A DNA stretch of 64,000 bases from an uncultured Anaerolineae bacterium. Its GTDB lineage: Bacteria; Chloroflexota; Anaerolineae; Promineifilales; Promineifilaceae. Location of the stretch: NCBI GenBank assembly GCA_905479495.1, contig CAJQMR010000013.1:310001-374000 (forward strand), in the 5' to 3' direction. The notes under the pieces were generated by a model. That model saw only the letters and a list, made by a program, of their open reading frames with translations. It searched no databases and was not told the DNA's origin. A program made the position numbers and the translations under genes. Shown piece after piece: positions 9,480 through 18,077 of the stretch. Each line of letters opens with the position of its first letter. The stretch's first letter is position 1.

Positions 9480-9563
9480 AAAGCCCGCTAGATAATTTAA
9501 TTTTTGAAATATTTGTTCTAATTTTGAGGCTAAATATAGGCAATTTAAGCCAGACTGTCAAAC

Positions 9564-9588
9564 AAAAAAAGGCGCTAATCGCAGCGCC
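9564..9588 (-). terminator. Rho-independent terminator after the Rieske ferredoxin gene
   Basis: On the minus strand GGCGCT (9588-9583) pairs with AGCGCC (9576-9571) around a 6-base loop and is followed by seven T (9570-9564). It ends the minus-strand SUF-related run. Confidence 0.85.
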
Positions 9589-9620
9589 CTTTATACTCTA
9601 TTGATTTTCCACCAACAAAC

Positions 9621-9938
9621 TTAATCGTCAAGGTTTTCGATGTAAATATCTCCGTTTTCCACTTTTACTTCGTAGGTTGGGATGGGTGCCGTAGCTGGAA
9701 AAGCCAGCACAGCACCAGTTCGCACATCAAAACACGCCCCGTGACGCGGACACTCAATCGAGTAACCATCTACTGGCCCATCTTCCAACGGCCCGTCATC
9801 ATGCGAGCAGACATCGGCGATGCAATAAAATTCGCCGTCTACATTCAAAACGATAACCGTTTCATAATCAAATTCGTGGTATTTTCTTTCGCCAGGAGGA
9901 ATATCTTCAACGCGAGCGATTTTTACAAATTCCGACAA
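9621..9938 (-). CDS. Rieske-type [2Fe-2S] ferredoxin
   Basis: A 105-residue soluble electron carrier. The Rieske cluster ligands are visible as CSHDDGPLEDG and ECPRHGACFD (Cys-x-His, 16-18 residues, Cys-x2-His), followed by the usual PATAPIPTYEVKVE end of the small ferredoxin subfamily. It lies 87 bases after sufU, last in the minus-strand run with sufS and sufU. In several bacterial phyla a small Rieske protein sits beside SUF genes, possibly as an electron donor for cluster assembly; that role is inference. Stand-alone dioxygenase ferredoxins share this fold, but no oxygenase is nearby. Confidence 0.92.
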   Translation of the reverse strand: MSEFVKIARVEDIPPGERKYHEFDYETVIVLNVDGEFYCIADVCSHDDGPLEDGPVDGYSIECPRHGACFDVRTGAVLAFPATAPIPTYEVKVENGDIYIENLDD

Positions 9939-10025
9939 TGGTGGTTCCTTTTTCTAAACAACAGGCGTAGCTAAAGGCTTTTACGTGAGGAGCAGCAGTT
10001 TTAGAATGCCCTCTTTGTATTCTGA

Positions 10026-10436
10026 CTAATCTTCTCGTTTTGTTCCGCGCAATTCTTCTGGGTCGGGCATGCCGTAGGCACCTGCCTTGAGCACTTTGAG
10101 CGAGAGCAAGGCACATTTCACCCGGGCCATGCTCAGCTGAACACCTACCAGTTCAAGCAGTTCATCTTTGTCAAAGGCGCGGACTTCGTCCAAGGTTTTG
10201 CCCTTAATCTCTTCGGTGAGTAAGGAGGCTGCGGCCTGACTGATAGCACAGCCATCACCGCTCCAGGCTACCTCGGCCACACGCTGTTGGTCGTCCAGCT
10301 TCACTTCGATGCGAATGACATCACCACAGAGTGGATTGTCTTCTTCGTATGACCAATCGGCCGTTTCTAAATGACCATGATTAAGCGGGTGCTCGTACAG
10401 GTCAATGATTTGTTCGCGATAAATTGATTCGTCCAT
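10026..10436 (-). CDS. sufU: SufU iron-sulfur assembly protein
   Basis: A 136-residue IscU-like fold protein. It shows the SufU set of ligands: Cys37 with Asp39 in NPLCGD, Cys63 in SGDGCAIS, and Cys108 in VKCALL, with the SufU-type insertion between them (about residues 80-100). In Gram-positive SUF systems SufU is a zinc-dependent sulfur acceptor that takes persulfide from SufS. It lies 75 bases after sufS on the same strand. A short repeat of GAGATTR heptads (10449-10470) lies in its leader. Confidence 0.95.
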   Translation of the reverse strand: MDESIYREQIIDLYEHPLNHGHLETADWSYEEDNPLCGDVIRIEVKLDDQQRVAEVAWSGDGCAISQAAASLLTEEIKGKTLDEVRAFDKDELLELVGVQLSMARVKCALLSLKVLKAGAYGMPDPEELRGTKRED

Positions 10437-10448
10437 GAGATTCTTCTT

Positions 10449-10470
10449 GAGATTAGAGATTGGAGATTAG
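10449..10470. repeat. Short heptad repeat (GAGATTR x3)
   Basis: Three tandem copies of a GAGATTA/GAGATTG heptamer precede sufU. Unlike the others in the window it has no clear inverted partner, apart from a short AGATTCTCC nearby. Confidence 0.6.
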
Positions 10471-10511
10471 TCCAGATTCTCCTAACATCACTTTTTGAAA
10501 TTATAGTTCAT

Positions 10512-11738
10512 TTATAACCGGAAAATTTTCTTGGCCCGGTTGAGGCTCTGAACCAGCTTGTCCACTTCTTCGGTGGTGGTGTGCAGGTAGAAGCTGGCGC
10601 GCGCCGAGGAATTGATGCCCAGTTCATGATGCAGCGGCATGGCACAATGGTGCCCGGCACGAATGGCGATGCCATCTTTGTCCAGCAGCTCAGCAATGTC
10701 GTGGGGATGTAGTCCTTCGATGGTGAAGGAAGCCACCCCACCACGCTGTGCAGCGGATGGCCCTAGAATTTGCAGCTTGTCCACTTCGCTTAGCGCCTCC
10801 AGGGCATAATTGGTAATGTATTGTTCGTAGGCGTGAACGTTTTCCATGCCTAAGTGGGTGAGATAATCAACGGCCGTTCCCAGCCCAATCCCCTCAGCAA
10901 TACTTGGCGTACCCGCCTCAAATTTATGGGGCAGCTCATTCCAGCTAGATCCTTCCAGCGTTACCCGACGGATCATATCGCCGCCGCCCATGAAGGGGGG
11001 CATCGCTTCCAGCAGGTGCCGTTTGCCGTGCAAAATACCAATGCCGGTGGGGCCACACATTTTGTGGCCAGAAAAAGCCATGAAATCGCTGTCCCACGCC
11101 TGCACATCAACCGGCATGTGGGGCGCTGCCTGAGCCGCATCCACCATGGCCAAAGCGCCAACCTTGTGGGCGGCATCCACCAGTTGTTTGACTGGATTGA
11201 CGGTGCCAAAAACGTTGGAAACGGCCGTAAAACTAAACAGTTTCGTCTTTTCCGTCAGCAGTTGGGGCAGCTTTTCCAAATCCAGGGTGCCGTTGGGCAA
11301 AAAGGGCAGATAACGCAGCACCACACCCCGCTCCTCGGCCAAAATTTGCCAGGGTACAATGTTGGCATGATGCTCCATGGCTGTGAGGAGAATTTCATCG
11401 CCAGACTTTAAATTTGCCCGGCCCCAGCTGTAAGCAACTAAATTGAATCCCTCAGTGGCATTGCGCACGTAAATCAGTTCCGCAGCATCGGCTGCGTTGA
11501 TGAAACGGGCAATACGCGCTCGTGCGCCCTCGTAAGCGTTGGTGGCTGTTTCGCTAAGGTAATGAATACCACGATGAACGTTGGCATTGGTTTGGCGATA
11601 ATAATCATTCATCGCCTCAATGACAGACAGGGGCTTCTGCGAAGAGGCAGCGCTGTCCAGATAAACCAGAGGCACATCTGGATACACTTCTTTCTGTAAA
11701 ATAGGGAAATCGCTGCGGATTTTATTGACGTCTAGCAT
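10512..11738 (-). CDS. sufS: Cysteine desulfurase SufS
   Basis: A 408-residue PLP-dependent group II cysteine desulfurase that takes sulfur from cysteine as enzyme-bound persulfide for Fe-S assembly. The PLP lysine is Lys226 in FSGHKMCGPTG; the cofactor-stacking His is in MEHHANIVPW; active-site Cys365 lies in RAGHHCAMPLH on the mobile loop typical of SufS/CsdA. FEAGTPSIA and the start VYLDSAASSQKP are also family marks. It is transcribed toward sufU, its usual acceptor. It follows the sulfurtransferase gene after a 167-base gap that contains a hairpin repeat, so it may have its own promoter. Confidence 0.96.
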   Translation of the reverse strand: MLDVNKIRSDFPILQKEVYPDVPLVYLDSAASSQKPLSVIEAMNDYYRQTNANVHRGIHYLSETATNAYEGARARIARFINAADAAELIYVRNATEGFNLVAYSWGRANLKSGDEILLTAMEHHANIVPWQILAEERGVVLRYLPFLPNGTLDLEKLPQLLTEKTKLFSFTAVSNVFGTVNPVKQLVDAAHKVGALAMVDAAQAAPHMPVDVQAWDSDFMAFSGHKMCGPTGIGILHGKRHLLEAMPPFMGGGDMIRRVTLEGSSWNELPHKFEAGTPSIAEGIGLGTAVDYLTHLGMENVHAYEQYITNYALEALSEVDKLQILGPSAAQRGGVASFTIEGLHPHDIAELLDKDGIAIRAGHHCAMPLHHELGINSSARASFYLHTTTEEVDKLVQSLNRAKKIFRL

Positions 11739-11848
11739 AGGCCAGATTGTAGTGCGGAAAAAATGATATGCAACTGCTGTTTGTCATATTTTAGAATGCA
11801 CATTAACCAACAAATGGGCGAGGCAGATAGTGACAAGTTGTTTTGTGT

Positions 11849-11910
11849 GGTAATCAGTAACCAATCCTCAAAACTGATTACTGATTACCATTAACGGTTT
11901 ACTGATTACC
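11849..11910. repeat. Heptad hairpin element overlapping the sulfurtransferase stop codon
   Basis: GGTAATCAGTAACC (11849-11862), ACTGATTACTGATTACC (11873-11889) and GGTTTACTGATTACC (11896-11910) are inverted and tandem versions of a TAATCAG-like heptamer. They can fold as a hairpin. The minus-strand TAA stop at 11906-11908 is inside the last copy. Confidence 0.75.
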
Positions 11911-12775
11911 GACTTCTCGACGGATTTTCAATCGGCACGCCGACCAGGTTGCCCCATTCGGTCCAGGAGCCATCATAGTTGCGTACGTTCGGGTAGCCCA
12001 GCAGATACGTCAGCACAAACCAGGTGTGCGAACTGCGCTCACCAATGCGGCAGTAGGCGACCACGCTGTTGTCTGCGGAAAGTCCTTGCTCATTTTCGTA
12101 GATGTCGCGGAGTTGTACGGCCGTTTTAAACGTCCCATCTTCTGCCACTGCCCGACTCCAGGGCACATTTTTGGCCCCACGGATATGACCACCACGCAGC
12201 GCACCCTCTTGGGGCGAACCAGGCATGTGCAGCAGTTCTCCGCTAAATTCTTGCGGACTGCGCACGTCTACCAGCGGCTGGTTGGCCTGCACATGGGCCA
12301 ACACCTGGTCACGGAAAGCCCGGATTTTGTAGTCGGCGCGGGCAGCGGGCTTGTAATTGGTTTGGGGGAAAGATGGTTTATCTTTGGTTAGCTCACGCCC
12401 TTCGTCGATCCATTTTTTACGGCCACCATCCATCACCCGGCAGTCGGCATGACCAAATAGTTTAAATACCCAAAAGGCGTAGGTCGCCCACCAATTATTT
12501 TTGTCACCATAAAAAACAACCGTCGTGTCGTTGGCAATACCGCTGCGAGCCATTAGCTCGGCAAAAGCTGCTTCATCAAGGTAATCACGGCGAATTGCAT
12601 CATTCAGGTCAGCGACCCAATCAATGTGAACTGCATTTTTAATATGCCCGGTACTGTACAACAGCACGTCTTCATTGGACTCTACCAGCCGAATTTTGCT
12701 CGTTTTGTCCAAATTATCGGCAACCCATTCGGTGGTAACCAGCACGTCGCCATGCACATATCCTTTATCACTCAT
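11906..12775 (-). CDS. Sulfurtransferase with tandem rhodanese domains
   Basis: A 289-residue two-domain rhodanese. The N-terminal domain (about 10-130) is the inactive half; the C-terminal domain (about 150-280) has active Cys242 in [12 protein letters not shown], a CxxGxR loop typical of thiosulfate sulfurtransferases, and [12 protein letters not shown] before it. It moves sulfane sulfur to thiol acceptors or cyanide. Its place between sufD and sufS suggests a sulfur-supply role for cluster assembly, which is inference. A terminator separates it from sufD, so it probably has its own promoter. The stop codon lies in a heptad hairpin repeat. Confidence 0.92.
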   Translation of the reverse strand: MSDKGYVHGDVLVTTEWVADNLDKTSKIRLVESNEDVLLYSTGHIKNAVHIDWVADLNDAIRRDYLDEAAFAELMARSGIANDTTVVFYGDKNNWWATYAFWVFKLFGHADCRVMDGGRKKWIDEGRELTKDKPSFPQTNYKPAARADYKIRAFRDQVLAHVQANQPLVDVRSPQEFSGELLHMPGSPQEGALRGGHIRGAKNVPWSRAVAEDGTFKTAVQLRDIYENEQGLSADNSVVAYCRIGERSSHTWFVLTYLLGYPNVRNYDGSWTEWGNLVGVPIENPSRSR

Positions 12776-12849
12776 TCTTTAAACTCCTGTTTCTTTTTTT
12801 CTTTTTCTGATGTGTAAACAAATCTTAGCAGTTAATAAATTCGGGGAAC

Positions 12850-12909
12850 AAAAAACGGTGGCTTTGCCATCCGTCCTGCTTGCGTAGGCGAGAGGCAAGG
12901 CCACCGTTT
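12850..12909 (-). terminator. Rho-independent terminator after sufD
   Basis: On the minus strand AAACGGTGGCCTTGCC (12909-12894) pairs with GGCAAAGCCACCGTTT (12868-12853) with one mismatch around a 25-base loop. A T-run follows toward 12850. This separates sufCBD from the sulfurtransferase gene. The 12911-13011 stretch between it and sufD shows nothing else. Confidence 0.8.
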
Positions 12910-13011
12910 GCCATGATGCATTCTAATGGGCAAGCGGTTAGGTCATCCCTCTCGCCCGATACACAAGCACCGGTACCCATTGAAAAAATCAGGCATTTGT
13001 TTCATTTGGTT

Positions 13012-14310
13012 TTAGCCAATTTTCTCGACGATGCGGTCGAAAATGCGGTTGCGGATGCCTTCAAACGGAATCCGACGCATGAGTGGGTCGAAGAAGCCCT
13101 GGACGGACATCTCAACGGCCGTTTCTCTTGGAATACCACGACTCATCAAGTAGAAAATCTCGTCTTGGTCTAGCTGTCCAATAGCGGACGCATGGGTGCA
13201 GACCACATCATCGGCCTCAATCTCCAGCCCAGGAATGGAATCAGCCCGAGCCGTTTTATCCAGCATCAGGTTCCGGTTGGCCTGGAAACCATCGATCTTT
13301 TGCGAGCCAGGCAATGCTTTGATCATGCCTTGCCACACTGTACGGGATTTTTCGCGCAATGCGCCTTTGTAAAGCAGGTCACTCACGGTGTCGCCCGCGT
13401 TGTGGTTTTGCTGCGTGTCTAGGTCCAGATGTTGACGGCCGTTTGTGAAGAAAATCCCCGACATACGACCCCAAGCACCAGGCCGGTCCAGTTCCAGCGT
13501 TTGGAACGCCTTGGTGAGGCGGGTGCCCATCATGCTGGTGACCCAGTCCAACTTACCATCGCGGCCCACACGACCACGCTCATGGTTGAACTGCCACATA
13601 TTCTGGCCGAAATCTTGCAGGCCAGCATAGATCAGGTTGGCATTGTCGCCAACCAGCAGCTCAATGACGCCATTGTGCAAACCAGCGGCTTCACCATTGT
13701 CAGAAGCGTATTCGTCCATGAAGATAGCTTCCGATCCTTCATCTAATACAACCAGGGTATGGGTAAACGTTTTACCATTCACCGACCAGAGCACGCTGTG
13801 CAGTGGGGCAGCTGCTTTCACATTTTTGGGCACATAAAGGAAGGTGCCGCCACGCCAGAAAGCACCATGCATCGCGGCAAACTTGCCTTCACTTACCTGC
13901 ACGCCCTCCGTCATGAAATATTTTTTCACGAGATCGGGATATTCAGCAACGGCCGTATGCATATCACAGAATATCACGCCCTGCTCTTTTAAAGCATCGC
14001 TTAATTCATGCTGGCGCGTCACGCCATCAATTTGCAAAATATTGCCACCAACGACTTCACCCGTCAGTTCCTTGCCCAAAAATTCTGGAATTTCCCAGCT
14101 AGTGGCAGCATCGCCATTAACCGAAGGGCCAATTTCATCTGGCTTGAAGCGGCGGATGTTGGTGCGCCGCCATGCTTCATCTGCTGTCGTAGGCATGGGG
14201 GTATTTTCATAAACTTCAAACGCTTTTAGCCGGAACTCCAACATCCAGTCCGGTTCATTTAGCGCTGCGGATAATTGTTTTACTGCGTCTTTTGTAAATG
14301 TCATCATCAT
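13012..14310 (-). CDS. sufD: Fe-S cluster assembly protein SufD
   Basis: A 432-residue beta-helix scaffold protein, one partner of the SufBC2D complex. The SufB/SufD C-terminal signature is present: DNLNADKTARADSIPGLEIE-like sequence with HASAIGQLDQDEIFYLMSRG and ETAVEMSVQGFF. The conserved active His is the first residue of HASAIG. The N-terminal region is short and lacks SufB's extra domain. It is third in the sufC-sufB-sufD order and 79 bases after sufB, with a hairpin element between. An MMM start (14310) allows a few alternative ATGs. Confidence 0.95.
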   Translation of the reverse strand: MMMTFTKDAVKQLSAALNEPDWMLEFRLKAFEVYENTPMPTTADEAWRRTNIRRFKPDEIGPSVNGDAATSWEIPEFLGKELTGEVVGGNILQIDGVTRQHELSDALKEQGVIFCDMHTAVAEYPDLVKKYFMTEGVQVSEGKFAAMHGAFWRGGTFLYVPKNVKAAAPLHSVLWSVNGKTFTHTLVVLDEGSEAIFMDEYASDNGEAAGLHNGVIELLVGDNANLIYAGLQDFGQNMWQFNHERGRVGRDGKLDWVTSMMGTRLTKAFQTLELDRPGAWGRMSGIFFTNGRQHLDLDTQQNHNAGDTVSDLLYKGALREKSRTVWQGMIKALPGSQKIDGFQANRNLMLDKTARADSIPGLEIEADDVVCTHASAIGQLDQDEIFYLMSRGIPRETAVEMSVQGFFDPLMRRIPFEGIRNRIFDRIVEKIG

Positions 14311-14318
14311 GATTTCTT

Positions 14319-14388
14319 AATGGTTAATGGTTAACTGCAATTGGTAAATGGTTAACAATTAAGAATTAACCATTTACCATTAACCATT
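14319..14388. repeat. Heptad hairpin element between sufB and sufD
   Basis: AATGGTTAATGGTTAA (14319-14334) and GGTAAATGGTTAA (14343-14355) are inverted against TTAACCATTTACCATTAACCATT-like DNA at 14366-14388. The unit is about 7 bases (GGTTAAT). The sufB stop codon at 14390-14392 touches it. Confidence 0.8.
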
Positions 14389-14389
14389 C

Positions 14390-15835
14390 TTAGCCAATTG
14401 ATCCTTCCATCTGCAATTGAATCAAACGATTCATCTCAATGGCATATTCCATGGGCAGCTCTTTCACCAAAGGCTCAATGAAGCCATTTACAATCATGGA
14501 AGTAGCGGTTTCTTCGTTAATGCCTCGGCTCATCAGGTAGAAGAGCTGTTCCTCACCCACCTTGCTCACCGACGCCTCGTGGCCAATGTTGACATCTTCC
14601 TCTTCAATCTCGATGTAAGGATAGGTGTCGGAGCGGCTGGCCTCATCCAACAGCAGGGCGTCGCACACCACATTGGACTTGCAGTGGTTGGCTCCTTTGT
14701 TGACCTTAAGCAAGCCACGGTAAGAGGCGCGACCGCCATCCTTGCTAATTGATTTGGAGATGATTCGGCTGGTGGTGTTTGGTGCCGCATGGACAACCTT
14801 GCCACCGGCATCCTGGTGCTGGCCTTTACCAGCAAAAGCAATGGACAGGATTTCGCCGTGAGCCCCTTCGCCTGTCATGTAGACGGCCGGATATTTCATG
14901 GTCACTTTGGAACCCAGGTTGCCATCGACCCATTCCATGGTGGCATTTTCTTCAGCAATGGCTCGCTTGGTCACCAGATTGTAAACGTTGTTCGACCAGT
15001 TCTGAATGGTTGTGTAGCGGCAGCGGCCACCCTTCTTCACGATGATTTCAACCACGGCGGAGTGCAGCGAATCTTCAGAGTAGATAGGAGCGGTACACCC
15101 TTCGACGTAATGGACGTAAGCGCCTTCATCAATAATGATGAGGGTCCGCTCGAACTGACCAACATTTTTAGCATTGATACGGAAGTAGGCCTGGAGCGGC
15201 ATTTCTACATGGACTCCAGGGGGTACATAAATGAAGGAACCACCGGACCAAACGGCCGTATTCAACGCCGCAAATTTATTGTCATTGTGGGGAATAATGG
15301 TAGAAAAATATTCTTTTACCAGCTCAGGATATTGAGCCAGGCCATCGTCCATCCCCAGGAAAATGACGCCTTTCTCTTCCAGATCTTTCTTAATATTGTG
15401 GTAAACCACCTCAGATTCATACTGAGCGGCCACACCAGAGAGAAATTTCTGCTCCGCTTCCGGGATACCTAGCTTGTTAAAGGTATCTTTAATGTAGCTG
15501 GGAATATCTTCCCAGGTATCACCCTCACGCTCATTGGGTTTGATGTAGTAAAAAATGTCCTCGAAGTTGATACCACTCAGGTCGGACCCCCAATCAGGCA
15601 TGGGCCGTTCCAGAAAATGCTTGTACGCCTTCAAACGGATGTCCAACATCCATTCCGGTTCATTTTTACGGAGAGACATGGCACGAATAAGGTCTTCATT
15701 CAACCCTTTTTCTGCCTTAAAGAAATAATCCTCAACGTCGGAAAATCCATATTTGGTGGCGTAATCTTGGTTGACCAGGGAAACAACTTCTTCTTCACTT
15801 AGTTCTGGATTAACGTCTATGATGTTTTCTGCCAT
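14390..15835 (-). CDS. sufB: Fe-S cluster assembly protein SufB
   Basis: A 481-residue SufB, the scaffold on which the [4Fe-4S] cluster is thought to be built. It shows [19 protein letters not shown] at the start, [32 protein letters not shown] with the conserved Cys, [14 protein letters not shown] and [20 protein letters not shown], all typical of SufB. It lies 1 base after sufC on the same transcript. Length and sequence look complete. Confidence 0.97.
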   Translation of the reverse strand: MAENIIDVNPELSEEEVVSLVNQDYATKYGFSDVEDYFFKAEKGLNEDLIRAMSLRKNEPEWMLDIRLKAYKHFLERPMPDWGSDLSGINFEDIFYYIKPNEREGDTWEDIPSYIKDTFNKLGIPEAEQKFLSGVAAQYESEVVYHNIKKDLEEKGVIFLGMDDGLAQYPELVKEYFSTIIPHNDNKFAALNTAVWSGGSFIYVPPGVHVEMPLQAYFRINAKNVGQFERTLIIIDEGAYVHYVEGCTAPIYSEDSLHSAVVEIIVKKGGRCRYTTIQNWSNNVYNLVTKRAIAEENATMEWVDGNLGSKVTMKYPAVYMTGEGAHGEILSIAFAGKGQHQDAGGKVVHAAPNTTSRIISKSISKDGGRASYRGLLKVNKGANHCKSNVVCDALLLDEASRSDTYPYIEIEEEDVNIGHEASVSKVGEEQLFYLMSRGINEETATSMIVNGFIEPLVKELPMEYAIEMNRLIQLQMEGSIG

Positions 15836-15836
15836 A

Positions 15837-16619
15837 TTAAGCCTCCTCTAGCGTGTTATACTTTTCGCGAAGCCAATCGTACCCTTTTTCTTCCAGTTTT
15901 AGCGCCAAATCTGGGCCGCCACTTTCCACGATACGGCCGTTCATCATAATATGCACATAGTCTGGCTTAATGTAGTTCAAAATACGCTGGTAGTGGGTAA
16001 TCACCAGAGCACCCATATCAAACTCTTCGCGCAACCGATTGGCTCCTTCAGACACCACACGCAAGGCGTCAATGTCCAGCCCAGAATCAGTCTCGTCCAT
16101 GATGGCAATTTTGGGTTCAACCGTCGCCATCTGCAAAATCTCGACGCGCTTCTTTTCACCACCAGAAAAGCCTTCATTCAGGTAACGACCAGCAAATTTG
16201 TGGTCAATGCCCAACATATCCATCTTTTCTTTTAAGAGGCGGCGAAACTGTGGAATCGAAATGCCTTTATCTTCTGGATCTTCAGCCTGACGGCGGGAAT
16301 TAATCGTTTGGCGCAGGAATTTAGCTAGCGTCACGCCGGGTACAGAAGCGGGGTATTGGAAAGCCAGGAAAAGACCTGCTCGTGACCGCTCATCGGCTTC
16401 CATCTCAAATAAATCCTCACCACCCAAAATAACCTGTCCGGCAGTTGCTTCATAAGAGGGATGACCAGCAAGTGTGTAGGCCAACGTGCTTTTACCAGAA
16501 CCGTTCGGCCCCATGAGGGCATGCACTTCCCCTTGCTTTACGAGTAAATCAATACCTTTCAAAATAGGTTGATCACCTATGTTAACGTGTAAATTTTTAA
16601 TTTCTAAGGCGATTGTCAT
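15837..16619 (-). CDS. sufC: Fe-S assembly ATPase SufC
   Basis: A 260-residue ABC-type ATPase of the SufBC2D complex, soluble and not a transporter. Walker A is GPNGSGKST at residues 37-45, the signature is [10 protein letters not shown] and Walker B is [32 protein letters not shown] near the end is specific to SufC. First gene of the minus-strand suf transcript, with a consensus promoter 64 bases upstream and a divergent SufR-like gene beyond it. Confidence 0.97.
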   Translation of the reverse strand: MTIALEIKNLHVNIGDQPILKGIDLLVKQGEVHALMGPNGSGKSTLAYTLAGHPSYEATAGQVILGGEDLFEMEADERSRAGLFLAFQYPASVPGVTLAKFLRQTINSRRQAEDPEDKGISIPQFRRLLKEKMDMLGIDHKFAGRYLNEGFSGGEKKRVEILQMATVEPKIAIMDETDSGLDIDALRVVSEGANRLREEFDMGALVITHYQRILNYIKPDYVHIMMNGRIVESGGPDLALKLEEKGYDWLREKYNTLEEA

Positions 16620-16682
16620 TGTTGTAATAAGTCTCCTGTCAAGTTTCTATGGCATCTATATCTTGCCCATATTCGCTGAGAA

Positions 16683-16711
16683 ATTATAACATAGCCAGGC
16701 AGCATCGTCAA
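16683..16711 (-). promoter_or_regulatory. sufCBD promoter
   Basis: On the minus strand TTGACG (16711-16706) and TATAAT (16688-16683) are 17 bases apart. The likely start is near 16676 and the leader about 57 bases. It is arranged back to back with the regulator promoter; the two -35 boxes form an inverted pair (GTCAATT and AATTGAC), so a SufR-like dimer could control both. Confidence 0.8.
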
Positions 16712-16744
16712 TTATTATGATAAATATGATAAAAATAGCACAAA

Positions 16745-16773
16745 TTGACAATTCAGTCTGGCATTGTTATACT
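16745..16773 (+). promoter_or_regulatory. Promoter of the SufR-like regulator gene
   Basis: TTGACA at 16745-16750 and TATACT at 16768-16773 with a 17-base spacer. The leader would be about 168 bases. The 328-base gap 16620-16947 holds only these two divergent promoters and the AT-rich stretch between them. Confidence 0.75.
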
Positions 16774-16947
16774 TTTTGACAAATTTTTTAGTGAAATCTG
16801 GCTGAATTGGATAGCAAATCACAAGAAAAATCGTAAAAAGGCCAGGTTGTTTAAGTGATTTGCTGACGTAAAAGTGGATCATCTAGTAATCAAGCTGGGT
16901 TGAAAAATCTTCCGCTTTTACCGTAAAAATAGGCAAAGGATTTTATC

Positions 16948-17610
16948 GTGAAATCAGTAACAAGCAAGGGTAAACAAAGTACACGGGACCTCATTCTTCA
17001 TGCCCTCAAGGCGTCCGCCCAATGTAATATTGAGGTGTTGGCTGACGAGGCTGATGTTTCCCCTGTTACTGTACGCCACCACCTGAATTCCTTACAGGCT
17101 GAGGGTCTTATTGAAGTGGAAAGCGTGCGGCGCAAGGTGGGACGGCCGTATTACGTTTACAGCCTCAGCGAAAAGGGGAATGAACTGTTTCCCCAAAAAT
17201 ATTTCAGTCTCACAAATCGCCTGTTAGAAGAACTAAAAGATCGCCTACCCCCAGAAACTGTTAATGAAATTTTCATCAGCCTGGTAGAACGCATCATGGA
17301 AGAACGTGCCGGTGAGTTTGAAGGGTTGCCGTTCGAAGAGCGGCTCAATTATGTGATAAACTTGTTGGGCAAAGAAGGGTTTCTGGCTCGATGGGAAAAG
17401 ATGGCAGACGGCCGTTATCAAATCATCGAATACAGTTGCCCTTACATTTCTATGGGCCAACAACACAACGAGGTATGTACGCTGGACAAACAGTTGATGA
17501 TTTCTGTATTGGGAACGGCCGTTGAACAGCAAAGCTGCATGTTACACGGCGACGACTGCTGCCAATTCACCCTCCCTTTGCGGCCAGCCGATATTCAAAT
17601 AAATTCGTAA
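16948..17610 (+). CDS. sufR: SufR-like iron-sulfur transcriptional regulator
   Basis: A 220-residue winged-helix regulator. Residues about 12-75 form the DNA-binding domain (LADEADVSPVTVRHHLNSLQAEGLI, then RRKVGRPYYVYSL as the wing). The C-terminal half has a Cys set suited to a cluster: Cys164, Cys177, Cys197, Cys204 and Cys205. The SufR family represses suf genes when its Fe-S cluster is intact. Divergent placement from sufC with facing promoters supports this role. The exact ligand set and target sequence are inferred, and the symbol is by similarity only. Confidence 0.85.
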   Translation: MKSVTSKGKQSTRDLILHALKASAQCNIEVLADEADVSPVTVRHHLNSLQAEGLIEVESVRRKVGRPYYVYSLSEKGNELFPQKYFSLTNRLLEELKDRLPPETVNEIFISLVERIMEERAGEFEGLPFEERLNYVINLLGKEGFLARWEKMADGRYQIIEYSCPYISMGQQHNEVCTLDKQLMISVLGTAVEQQSCMLHGDDCCQFTLPLRPADIQINS

Positions 17611-17693
17611 CAACATGGTGGTGACAAGCACGTTAAGCAAGGCAATGTCAAAAGTCGCTGGTCACATCAATAAACTGATTAAGGAATAAATAA

Positions 17694-17999
17694 ATGATTG
17701 CCAATAAAGAAGAAGAACTGATTGAATCACTGCGCAGCGTCATCGATCCAGAAATTGGGCTAAATGTCATTGAGCTGGGCCTGGTGCGCAACCTAGACAT
17801 CAACGAGGAAACGGATGCCGCCCAAATTACAATGATCCTCACCACCCCATTTTGCCCGTACGGCCCGCAAATCATTGAGCAGGTACGCATGGTTGGCGGC
17901 CAGGTAATGGCTGGTGGTGTCAATGTGGAAATTGGCACTGAGTTATGGGATCCTTCCATGATGGAAGAAGGTGCTGGTGGCGACTGGGGACTATTCTAA
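17694..17999 (+). CDS. SufT-like DUF59/MIP18 family protein
   Basis: A 101-residue small protein of the MIP18 (DUF59) family. LIESLRSVIDPEIGLNVIELGLV and TTPFCPYG are the family marks, the Cys being the conserved one. Members near suf genes (SufT) help maturation of Fe-S proteins. It lies 83 bases after the SufR-like gene on the same strand and ends before an inverted repeat. The tail is Gly/Glu-rich and ends in Trp-Gly-Leu-Phe. Confidence 0.9.
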   Translation: MIANKEEELIESLRSVIDPEIGLNVIELGLVRNLDINEETDAAQITMILTTPFCPYGPQIIEQVRMVGGQVMAGGVNVEIGTELWDPSMMEEGAGGDWGLF

Positions 18000-18006
18000 G
18001 CTATAC

Positions 18007-18066
18007 AGGTGCGACGCACTTTCTTGACCAAGTTGAACATCACGCCAGGGCAAGTGCGTCGCACCT
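18007..18066. repeat. 15-30-15 inverted repeat with nested palindromes
   Basis: Perfect 15-base arms AGGTGCGACGCACTT (18007-18021) and AAGTGCGTCGCACCT (18052-18066) flank a 30-base spacer. Each arm contains an 11-base dyad GTGCG-N-CGCAC. It lies between convergent genes and could also end transcription. Same dimensions as 9420-9479. Confidence 0.88.
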
Positions 18067-18077
18067 CTACTACCGAA

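Noticed and set aside
14319..14388. Possible CRISPR-like array at this and the other tandem-repeat blocks
   Set aside because: Units are 7-9 bases with no spacers; they are hairpin elements, not CRISPR.
14789..15472. 227-codon plus-strand frame inside sufB
   Set aside because: Antisense to a well conserved sufB; no start signal.
16620..16947. Possible tRNA or small RNA in the suf intergenic region
   Set aside because: Only promoters and AT-rich DNA are seen; no cloverleaf or terminator.
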